A DNA stretch of 5,584 bases from Fusobacteriota bacterium (GTDB taxonomy: Bacteria; Fusobacteriota; Fusobacteriia; JAPLKR01), in NCBI GenBank assembly GCA_026387965.1, contig JAPLKR010000048.1:1-5584 (forward strand). Direction: 5' to 3'. Made by a program: the position numbers and the translations under genes. The notes beneath the pieces were generated by a model. It ran no database searches, was not told the origin of the DNA, and saw only the letters and a list, made by a program, of their open reading frames with translations. Position 1 is the stretch's first letter, and each line of letters begins with the position of its first letter. Positions 1 through 5,173 of this stretch are shown here, piece by piece.

Positions 1-213
1 ACAGGATACAAACCACAATTTTATTTCAGAACAACAGATATCACAGGAGCATGTCACTTACCTGAAGGTGTAGAGATGGTAATGCCTGGGGATAACATCG
101 AAATGAACTGTGAACTTATTCATCCAATGGCTATGGAATAAGGGTTGAAGTTCGCTATTCGTGAGGGTGGAAGAACTGTTGGCGCTGGAGTAGTTGCTGA
201 GATTGTTGAGTAA
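1..213 (+). pseudogene. tuf: Elongation factor Tu, 3' end, with an in-frame stop codon
   Basis: Frame 1 encodes the C-terminal part of EF-Tu domain III, the GTPase that delivers aminoacyl-tRNA to the ribosome. Seen directly: family landmarks such as [30 protein letters not shown], and after the interruption GLKFAIREGGRTVGAGVV, ending at the expected place with TAA at 211-213. The codon at 139-141 is TAA where the family normally has an acidic residue (AMEEGL or similar), so a GAA-to-TAA change is the simplest explanation. The following 23 codons remain fully EF-Tu-like with no further damage, so the lesion is either very recent or a sequence error. If real, the product lacks the last strands of domain III and is unlikely to fold normally. 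Clostridia often have two tuf copies, which could tolerate loss of one. The 5' part is outside the window. The identity is near certain; the pseudogene status is not. Confidence 0.85.
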
Positions 214-232
214 TTATTTAGTTTAATATTTT

Positions 233-261
233 AAAAGTATCTCGAAAGAGGTGCTTTTTTT
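233..261 (+). terminator. Rho-independent terminator after tuf
   Basis: Arms AGTATCTC (236-243) and GAGGTGCT (248-255) pair over 8 bp with two G-T wobbles around a GAAA tetraloop (244-247). The stem is extended by A-T pairs (233-235 with 256-258), and the T-run covers 255-261. It starts about 20 bp after the tuf stop and separates tuf from the polysaccharide operon. Confidence 0.85.
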
Positions 262-262
262 A

Positions 263-291
263 TTGATAGAATGAGGAAAATATGGTATAGT
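263..291 (+). promoter_or_regulatory. Sigma-A-like promoter of the capsule regulation operon
   Basis: A -35 box TTGATA (263-268) is followed by a 17-bp spacer and a -10 box TATAGT (286-291). A TG dinucleotide at 283-284 gives an extended -10 (TGG-TATAGT). Transcription would begin near 298, about 29 bases before the ATG at 327. It lies directly after the tuf terminator, so the operon has its own start. No obvious operator is visible between the promoter and the gene. Confidence 0.75.
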
Positions 292-326
292 TAAGATATC
301 GAAACGAATTACTACAAGGGGATAAT

Positions 327-1040
327 ATGAGCGGTGAAAAAGAGTATGAAATTGATTTAAAAGAGTTAATTGAAATGCTGCTTAGAAGATGGTGGATAAT
401 ATTTTCTGGAATCATTATATTTGGAACCATAGGAATAGGGATCGCATTGACGTCCACAAAAATTTATGAATCATCAGCAACGCTCATGGTGGGGAACAAC
501 AATATGGCGCAATATAATAGCTTAGATTCAAGTCAAGTTCAGCTCAATAAAGATTTAGTCTCTACATATCAAGAAATTGCGGTAAGTAGCAATGTTTTAA
601 ATGTTGTTATTTCAACTTTAAATTTAGAAATCTCCCCCAAAGCATTAGCTGGTCAAATTAAGGTAAGTAATATTAATGATACGGAGATTATACGGATTTC
701 AGCAATGAGTCCCGTTCCTGAGGTAGCACAAGAGATAGCGAATACAACGGCTACAGTGTTTAAAGATAAAGTTCAAGAGATTATGAATGTGGATAATGTT
801 AAAATTGTTGACCCTGCAGTATTGCCTCAATCGCCTGTAAAACCTAACAAAAAGCTAATATTGGCGGCATCTCTATTTTTAGGTCTTGTTTTGTCAGTTG
901 GCCTAATTTTTGTAATAGAGTTTTTTGATAAACGCATAAAAAATCTAGAGTTTTTTGAGAAAGAATTAAATTTGCCGATATTGGCGACAATATTTGATTC
1001 AAAAGAGTATAAAAAAGTGGATGAGGAGGGGAAGAAGTGA
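327..1040 (+). CDS. cpsC: Wzz-domain membrane adaptor of the tyrosine kinase (CpsC/CapA/YwqC family)
   Basis: A 237-residue polysaccharide co-polymerase-type membrane protein. Seen: a short cytoplasmic N-terminus rich in charge, a first membrane segment at about residues 22-41 preceded by RRWW, an extracellular domain of about 135 residues, a proline-rich stretch at 162-173 (DPAVLPQSPVKP), a second membrane segment at about 177-197, and a cytoplasmic tail of about 40 residues containing LPILATI. This is the standard two-helix Wzz layout of Firmicutes, where the kinase is a separate polypeptide and the C-terminal tail of the adaptor activates it. The start is supported by AAGGGGA at 316-322. 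The stop overlaps the kinase start (GTGA, 1037-1040), which suggests coupled translation. Its role in controlling chain length or export of a surface polysaccharide is known for the family; the actual polymer here is unknown. Confidence 0.9.
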   Translation: MSGEKEYEIDLKELIEMLLRRWWIIFSGIIIFGTIGIGIALTSTKIYESSATLMVGNNNMAQYNSLDSSQVQLNKDLVSTYQEIAVSSNVLNVVISTLNLEISPKALAGQIKVSNINDTEIIRISAMSPVPEVAQEIANTTATVFKDKVQEIMNVDNVKIVDPAVLPQSPVKPNKKLILAASLFLGLVLSVGLIFVIEFFDKRIKNLEFFEKELNLPILATIFDSKEYKKVDEEGKK

Positions 1041-1723
1041 GAAGAGAACTCATCGTAGAGTTTAGCCCGCAATCAATCTATGCAGAACAATATAGAACGC
1101 TAAGAAATAATATTTATTTTTCTAATATTGATAAAAAATTGAAAATCATTCAAGTTACAAGTTCTGTCCCTTCGGAAGGAAAGACTACGACCATTTCAAA
1201 TTTGGCTGTTGTATTTGCTCAAAATGAAAAGAAAATTTTATTAATAGATGCAGATCTTAGAAAACCCACGGTTCATAAGAAATTTTTAATTTCAAATGAC
1301 AAAGGTCTTTCAAATATTATTGTAGGGGAATCAATATTTACCGAGGTTGTTCAACGAAACGTATATCCAGGTGTTGATATTGTAACAAGTGGACCAATTC
1401 CACCCAATCCTTCAGAGCTTTTGCACTCAGAAGGGTTTCATGCGCTAATTGAAGATAGTAAGAATAATTATGATTTTATTTTGATTGATTCGCCGCCTGT
1501 TGCCCCTATTTCAGATGCTAAAAGTATTGCACAATATAGCAGTGGTATTGTATTTGTATGTGATATTTCGAAGACGAGTGCTGTGAGTATCAAAGCTGCA
1601 AAAAAAGAGTTGGAAAAGGTGAATAAAAATATCCTTGGAGTGGTTATAAATAAACTCACTAAAAAAAATCAAAATAGATATAATTATTATCAATATCAGT
1701 ATGATTACAATGAAGGCAAATAA
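1037..1723 (+). CDS. cpsD: Bacterial tyrosine kinase, capsule regulator (CpsD/CapB/YwqD family)
   Basis: A 228-residue BY-kinase, a cytoplasmic P-loop ATPase that phosphorylates its own tyrosines. Seen: an N-terminal EX2RX2R oligomerisation motif (E17, R20, R23), Walker A SVPSEGKTT at 43-51, Walker A' ILLIDADLRKP at 67-77, Walker B FILIDSPP at 147-154, and a C-terminal tyrosine cluster with six tyrosines at 215, 217, 218, 220, 222 and 224. No membrane segment is present; it needs the preceding adaptor for activation. The start is GTG at 1037, chosen because AGGAGGGG (1024-1031) sits just upstream and because Walker A then falls at the usual distance from the N-terminus. It overlaps the adaptor stop by four bases and shares one base with the phosphatase start (TAATG). 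The length matches stand-alone Firmicute kinases. The substrates beyond itself are not evident from sequence. Confidence 0.93.
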   Translation: MRRELIVEFSPQSIYAEQYRTLRNNIYFSNIDKKLKIIQVTSSVPSEGKTTTISNLAVVFAQNEKKILLIDADLRKPTVHKKFLISNDKGLSNIIVGESIFTEVVQRNVYPGVDIVTSGPIPPNPSELLHSEGFHALIEDSKNNYDFILIDSPPVAPISDAKSIAQYSSGIVFVCDISKTSAVSIKAAKKELEKVNKNILGVVINKLTKKNQNRYNYYQYQYDYNEGK

Positions 1724-2511
1724 TGATTGACATTCATAATCATATTATCTTTGATGTTGATGATGGTGCTAAGACCCTTGATGAATCAATCAATATGATC
1801 ACGATGGCAAAGCGAGAAGGAATCAATGCGATTATTGCTACATCTCATTTTATTCCCGGTAGATTTGATAAAAGCCAAGAAGTACATAAAGAGAAATTAG
1901 AGATTATTTCAAAAGAACTTGAAAAGAGAGGAGAGAAAATCCCTTTATTTTTAGGAAGAGAAATTCTATTCCATTCAAGTTTTTTTAAAAATTATGAGAT
2001 ACTTAGAACATTGACGTTAGCGAGTAGTCGCTATTTACTGGTAGAATTTTTTCATCATGAAATACCTAATAATTTTTCAGAATTTATTTATGAACTAAAA
2101 ATAAGGGGACTAGTTCCTATTATTGCTCACGCGGAACGTTTTATCCACTCAGAAAAAGATTTCAAAAAAATAGCTAAATTATACTTAGAAGGTGCTTTGA
2201 TTCAAGTAACGATAAACTCAATAATAGGCACTTTCGGCCCGGATGCAAGGATATGGATGGAGAAATTACTGGAATTGAACATGGTACAATTTTTAGCTTC
2301 AGATGCACATAAAGAGAGTGGCAAACGAAGTTACGAAGTGACAAAAGCACTAGTCGCCATTAATAAGCTTATTAGTAGTGAAAAAGTTGAGCTTTTAACC
2401 AAAATTAATCCTCAAAAAATTCTCAGTAATGAAGTGGTAAAAAAAGAAGAGCTGAATGTTTTATTATTGGATGGAGAGAAAAAAAGAAAAAGGCTATTTG
2501 GAATTTTATAA
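1723..2511 (+). CDS. cpsB: PHP-family protein-tyrosine phosphatase (CpsB/CapC/YwqE family)
   Basis: A 262-residue metal-dependent phosphatase that removes phosphate from the tyrosine cluster of the kinase encoded just upstream. Seen: the N-terminal metal motif MIDIHNHIIFDVDDG (H5, H7, D14), ATSH with H42, GRE with E80, VEF with E108, AHAERF with H136, and SDAH with D194 and H196. These residues cover the three-metal site known for pneumococcal CpsB, so the enzyme should be active. The C-terminus ends in a lysine/arginine-rich tail (about residues 252-258). The ATG overlaps the kinase stop by one base, with GAAGG at 1712-1716 as ribosome binding site. The gene order adaptor-kinase-phosphatase is that of staphylococcal capABC and Bacillus ywqCDE; in pneumococcus the phosphatase comes first. 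It is the last gene of its operon. Confidence 0.93.
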   Translation: MIDIHNHIIFDVDDGAKTLDESINMITMAKREGINAIIATSHFIPGRFDKSQEVHKEKLEIISKELEKRGEKIPLFLGREILFHSSFFKNYEILRTLTLASSRYLLVEFFHHEIPNNFSEFIYELKIRGLVPIIAHAERFIHSEKDFKKIAKLYLEGALIQVTINSIIGTFGPDARIWMEKLLELNMVQFLASDAHKESGKRSYEVTKALVAINKLISSEKVELLTKINPQKILSNEVVKKEELNVLLLDGEKKRKRLFGIL

Positions 2512-2544
2512 AAAAATGGAAGGCAGGCTGCCTTCCATTTTTTT
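2510..2544. terminator. Bidirectional terminator between convergent operons
   Basis: A perfect hairpin: 15-bp arms at 2510-2524 and 2530-2544, core ATGGAAGGC and GCCTTCCAT, loop AGGCT. Seven A's (2510-2516) on the left and seven T's (2538-2544) on the right give a U-tract on both strands. It overlaps the phosphatase stop codon by two bases and ends one base before the iscU stop at 2546, so it can end both operons. Confidence 0.93.
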
Positions 2545-2545
2545 A

Positions 2546-2974
2546 TTATTTTGAGCAGCACCCACCACATGTGTGTGAATGACAAGTTTCAACATTAACT
2601 TTGATACTGTTTTTTGTTGCATAATCCAAGATGGCGGCCTGAATGGCCTCTTCTGCCATTATTGAACAGTGAACTTTTTTTGGTGGAAGCCCATCGAGAG
2701 ACTCGATAACAACTTTGTTAGTTACCTTTAGGGCTTCATGAATATCTTTGCCTTTTATAAGTTCTGTTGCTATAGAAGAGGTTGCGATGGCTGAAGCACA
2801 TCCAAAAGTTCTGAATTTCGCATCTTCAATAATATGAGAACCATTAATTCTAAGATAAATTTCCATAATATCCCCACATGAAGGGTTTCCTATTTTCCCA
2901 TATCCATCAGGATTTTCAATTATTCCAACATTTCTTGGATTTTGGAAATGATCAATGACTTTTTCTGAATACAT
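2546..2974 (-). CDS. iscU: Iron-sulfur cluster assembly scaffold protein IscU/NifU (N-terminal type)
   Basis: A 142-residue scaffold on which [Fe-S] clusters are built from desulfurase-derived sulfur and iron, acting in the cytoplasm. Seen: the N-terminal YSEKVIDHFQNPRN motif, cluster ligands C33 (with D35 in NPSCGD), C59 (FGCASAIATSS) and C103 (KVHCS), and LPPKK at 96-100, which aligns with the LPPVK chaperone-recognition motif of Escherichia coli IscU. The family core ends around residue 125. After it comes an extra tail with C131, H132, H134, C136, C139 and C140 (CHSHTCGGCCSK). There is no C-terminal Nfu domain or central ferredoxin domain, so it is the short IscU-like form. The ATG (complement of 2972-2974) follows a TAGGAG site (complement of 2981-2986) six bases upstream. 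The gene is 18 bases downstream of iscS and shares its transcript. Confidence 0.95.
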   Translation of the reverse strand: MYSEKVIDHFQNPRNVGIIENPDGYGKIGNPSCGDIMEIYLRINGSHIIEDAKFRTFGCASAIATSSIATELIKGKDIHEALKVTNKVVIESLDGLPPKKVHCSIMAEEAIQAAILDYATKNSIKVNVETCHSHTCGGCCSK

Positions 2975-2992
2975 AATTAACTCCTAATTTTT

Positions 2993-4156
2993 TTATTTTA
3001 CGTTATAAAGTGGTGACATCATACGAAGTTTTTCAATAGCTTTTGGCATAACTTCAATAACTTTATCAATATCTTCACGTGTATTGTATTTTCCAACACC
3101 GAAACGGATGGTACCTTGCGCCTCTTCAATTGGAACACCGATTCCTAAAATCACATGTGAAGCAGCGAGATCACCAGCGGAACAAGCTGAACCAGAACTT
3201 ACACAGATTCCGTACATATCTAAGCTAAGTAGAATAGATTCACCTTCGACATATTTGAAAGTAATGCTGGAGGTTCCTGGGATTCGATTAGAGTTTTTGG
3301 CATTGATAAAACACTCAGGAATTCTTTTAGTCAGTTCTGTTTCAAGATAGTCGCGAAGTTCGCGTTCCTTTTCACCCTCTTCAACCATGGTATTGATGCA
3401 AAGCTCTAATGCTTTGGCCATACCAACCACGTTGGCAGCACTTTCTGTGCCTGGACGACGATTGCGCTCTTGGTGTCCGCCTGAGATGTATTTTTCAAGC
3501 CGAACTCCGTTACGGATATAGAGTCCTCCGATACCTTTTGGTCCATAGAATTTATGAGCAGCAAACCCAAGGAGGTCAACATTAAGTTCTTTAGGAAATA
3601 CCGGCATTTTCCCTACAGATTGTACAGCATCAACATGGAACAGAATTTTATGTTCTCTAGCGATGTCCCCGATTTTCTTAATAGGTTGTATGGCTCCAAT
3701 TTCGTTGTTTGCAAACATGATTGAAATTAGAATCGTTTTATCCGTTATGGCGGATTTCAACGCTTCAATAGATATTTCACCTTCTTTGTTAACAGGAAGA
3801 TAAGTAACTTCAAATCCTTCTTTTTCAAGTGCTTTACATGATTCTAAAACACATGGGTGTTCGATTTCTGAAGTGATAATATGGTTCCCTCTTGAGCGGT
3901 ATGCATACGCAACCCCTTTTATGGCTAGATTTGCTGATTCAGTTCCTGAACCTGTAAAAATAAGTTCAGATGATTTTATTTTCAAACTTGTTGCGATTGA
4001 CTCACGCGAAGTTTCGACGGCCTCTCGAACAGAGTGGGCGAATGAGTACTGACTTGAAGGATTGGCATACTGTGCTGTTAAATAAGGCGTCATTGCTTCA
4101 AAGACCTCGGGAGCAATAGCGGTTGTGGCATTATTATCTAGATAGACTACTTTCAT
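2993..4156 (-). CDS. iscS: Cysteine desulfurase (IscS/NifS family)
   Basis: A 387-residue PLP-dependent enzyme that converts cysteine to alanine and passes the persulfide sulfur to IscU. Seen: N-terminal YLDNNATT (5-12), GSGTESAN (69-76), H100 in SEIEHP, FANNEIG (148-154), the cofactor-binding HVDAVQS (D176, Q179), the PLP lysine K202 in AAHKFYGPKG, RRPGTE (233-238), and the catalytic C325 in SSGSACSAGD. The SACS loop places it in the class I (IscS/NifS) group. The length is normal. The start is supported by AGGAGGT (complement of 4161-4167) five to six bases before the ATG. It is first in an iscS-iscU operon. No iscR precedes it and no mnmA follows it within the window, so the usual Firmicute neighbours are missing here. 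It may serve both Fe-S assembly and tRNA thiolation; which one cannot be told from sequence. Confidence 0.96.
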   Translation of the reverse strand: MKVVYLDNNATTAIAPEVFEAMTPYLTAQYANPSSQYSFAHSVREAVETSRESIATSLKIKSSELIFTGSGTESANLAIKGVAYAYRSRGNHIITSEIEHPCVLESCKALEKEGFEVTYLPVNKEGEISIEALKSAITDKTILISIMFANNEIGAIQPIKKIGDIAREHKILFHVDAVQSVGKMPVFPKELNVDLLGFAAHKFYGPKGIGGLYIRNGVRLEKYISGGHQERNRRPGTESAANVVGMAKALELCINTMVEEGEKERELRDYLETELTKRIPECFINAKNSNRIPGTSSITFKYVEGESILLSLDMYGICVSSGSACSAGDLAASHVILGIGVPIEEAQGTIRFGVGKYNTREDIDKVIEVMPKAIEKLRMMSPLYNVK

Positions 4157-4183
4157 GTAGACCTCCTAATTGAAGTTTCAAGA

Positions 4184-4211
4184 GTCAAAAGAATTAGAAA
4201 CAATTCTTGAC
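4184..4211 (-). promoter_or_regulatory. Inverted repeat / possible 5' leader hairpin of iscS mRNA
   Basis: Read on the minus strand, GTCAAGAATT (complement of 4202-4211) can pair with the downstream half at 4184-4195. This gives 10 bp with a two-base bulge and a six-base loop (complement of 4196-4201). It would lie at the very 5' end of the iscS transcript if the proposed promoter is right. It has no U-run, so it is not a terminator. It could be an operator or an mRNA-stabilising hairpin; I cannot decide. Confidence 0.4.
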
Positions 4212-4238
4212 AATTAATTGTAACATTTGTGGCACAAA
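4210..4238. promoter_or_regulatory. Two palindromes overlapping the iscS promoter, candidate operators
   Basis: ACAATTAATTGT (4210-4221) is a perfect 12-bp palindrome that overlaps the proposed minus-strand -10 box. TTTGTG-G-CACAAA (4226-4238) is a perfect inverted repeat with one central base and lies within the proposed promoter spacer. Their placement suits binding by a dimeric repressor. The regulator is not identified; both sites are short and the region is AT-rich, so chance is possible for the first one. Confidence 0.35.
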
Positions 4239-4245
4239 AATGCAA
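4217..4245 (-). promoter_or_regulatory. Candidate promoter of the iscS-iscU operon
   Basis: On the minus strand a -10 box TACAAT (complement of 4217-4222) is preceded directly by TGT, giving an extended -10. A weak -35 box TTGCAT (complement of 4240-4245) lies 17 bp upstream. Transcription would begin near 4210, leaving a leader of about 54 bases before the iscS ATG. The extended -10 makes up for the poor -35. Other AT-rich hexamers are nearby, so the call is moderate. Confidence 0.45.
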
Positions 4246-4381
4246 TGAAAAGTTATATTTAAAAGATTAAATTAAAATAATAACAAACGGTATTAAAAAT
4301 GTAAAATATATGTTAAAATACTAACAAAATCAACAAAATAATTGGAATGTAAAATTGTAATATTTATGCTTCGGAGGCAAA
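4246..4381 (+). promoter_or_regulatory. AT-rich leader region upstream of the ABC exporter
   Basis: No gene is visible here. The best plus-strand promoter candidate is an extended -10 TGT-TAAAAT (4311-4319) without a good -35 box, about 60 bases before the permease start. TAATAT (4358-4363), also preceded by TG, is too close to the ribosome binding site to be likely. An imperfect direct repeat, TTAAAATA-n-TAACAAA, occurs at 4272-4287 and again at 4313-4328, 41 bp apart; the second copy overlaps the -10 candidate. GGAGG at 4373-4377 is the permease ribosome binding site. I see no terminator or tRNA in this stretch. Confidence 0.3.
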
Positions 4382-5158
4382 ATGGCGAAACATGTGAAAC
4401 GTTTTTTTAGGTATAGAGAGTTGCTTTTCGAGCTGATAAAACGCGATATTAAAGTAAAATATCGGGGATCAGTTCTCGGAATATTTTGGTCAATGCTTAA
4501 TCCTCTTTTGACAATGATTGTGCTCACCATTGTTTTTTCAGCACTTTTCAAACACAATATAAAACATTTCCCTGTGTACATTCTAACAGGAAGAATACTA
4601 TATCAATATTTTTCAGATAGCACCAAGAGCGCACTGACCTCTATTTCTACTAATGGGTCACTTCTAAAGAAAGTATATATCCCAAGATATATTTTAACAC
4701 TCTCAGAAATATGTTCACAATTTATTATTTTTATTATTTCCCTTATCCCGCTCTTTATTGTAATGGAAGTATTGGGACCTCACGTAGAATGGATTGATTT
4801 TCTCATTGTTATTCCACTATTCTTTCTCTTTTTTATGACGATTGGAATAGGAATGTTTGTAGCATCCGTAACGGTATTTTTTAGAGATGTTGAGCATTTT
4901 TACGGGGTTCTTTTAATGATTATCATGTATATGTCAGCTATTTTTTACCCAATTTCCATCGTGCCGCATAAATTTTTGCCTATTATGAAGCTGAATCCTT
5001 TATATTATCCCATCGACACATTTAGAGTGATTATTTTAGAAAGACACTTTCCGCCTCTTTCGTCCATAATAATCATGGCGGTGCTTGCGATCGTTTATAT
5101 GGTTGTGGGGATTTTTATTTTCAATCGATTAAAAGATAAATTTATCCACCATATTTAG
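4382..5158 (+). CDS. wzm: ABC-2 type polysaccharide/teichoic acid export permease (Wzm/TagG family)
   Basis: A 258-residue membrane subunit of an ABC exporter that moves a lipid-linked glycan across the cytoplasmic membrane. Seen: the family-typical N-terminal amphipathic region with RYRELLFELIKRDIKVKYRG (residues 10-29), followed by GIFWSMLNP. Hydrophobic segments lie at about 34-56, 63-80, 111-131, 139-165, 173-193 and 229-249, giving six membrane spans. FFRDVEHF (166-173) and the NPLYYPIDTFR region (205-215) are also typical of the family. The length is normal. The start is supported by GGAGG four bases upstream of the ATG. The ATPase gene begins 15 bases after the stop, so the two are one operon. 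No dedicated glycosyltransferases are in the window, so O-antigen-like glycan versus wall teichoic acid cannot be told. Confidence 0.93.
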   Translation: MAKHVKRFFRYRELLFELIKRDIKVKYRGSVLGIFWSMLNPLLTMIVLTIVFSALFKHNIKHFPVYILTGRILYQYFSDSTKSALTSISTNGSLLKKVYIPRYILTLSEICSQFIIFIISLIPLFIVMEVLGPHVEWIDFLIVIPLFFLFFMTIGIGMFVASVTVFFRDVEHFYGVLLMIIMYMSAIFYPISIVPHKFLPIMKLNPLYYPIDTFRVIILERHFPPLSSIIIMAVLAIVYMVVGIFIFNRLKDKFIHHI

Positions 5159-5173
5159 GAAGAAAGGAGCATT

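Noticed and set aside
139-141. TAA in tuf as a recoded sense codon
   Set aside because: TAA is used as the genuine terminator of the tuf frame itself, the kinase, the phosphatase, iscU and iscS in this window, and no other gene has an internal TAA. Recoding at one site has no supporting structure nearby.
260-457. Minus-strand open frame over the capsule promoter and the start of the adaptor gene
   Set aside because: It covers a clear plus-strand promoter, ribosome binding site and gene start, and its product is low-complexity.
827-1072. Minus-strand open frames at 827-1072 and 844-1053
   Set aside because: They lie opposite the adaptor gene, overlap each other, have no ribosome binding site worth the name and encode low-complexity Ser/Phe-rich sequence typical of the complement of AT-rich coding DNA.
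1468-1693. Minus-strand open frames opposite the kinase gene
   Set aside because: They are antisense shadows of a well-supported kinase; the proteins are Ile/Phe/Ser-rich with no domain.
3084-3350. Plus-strand open frame inside iscS
   Set aside because: It is the complement of conserved desulfurase sequence, including the catalytic cysteine loop, and has no independent signals.
4207-4212. Perfect TTGACA on the plus strand as a -35 box for the exporter operon
   Set aside because: No acceptable -10 box lies 16-18 bp downstream, where the sequence is GC-richer (TGGCAC). It is better explained as part of the inverted repeat over the iscS leader.
4330-4581. Minus-strand open frame overlapping the start of the permease gene
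   Set aside because: It is antisense to the highly conserved N-terminal region of the permease, and its end lies in AT-rich non-coding DNA.
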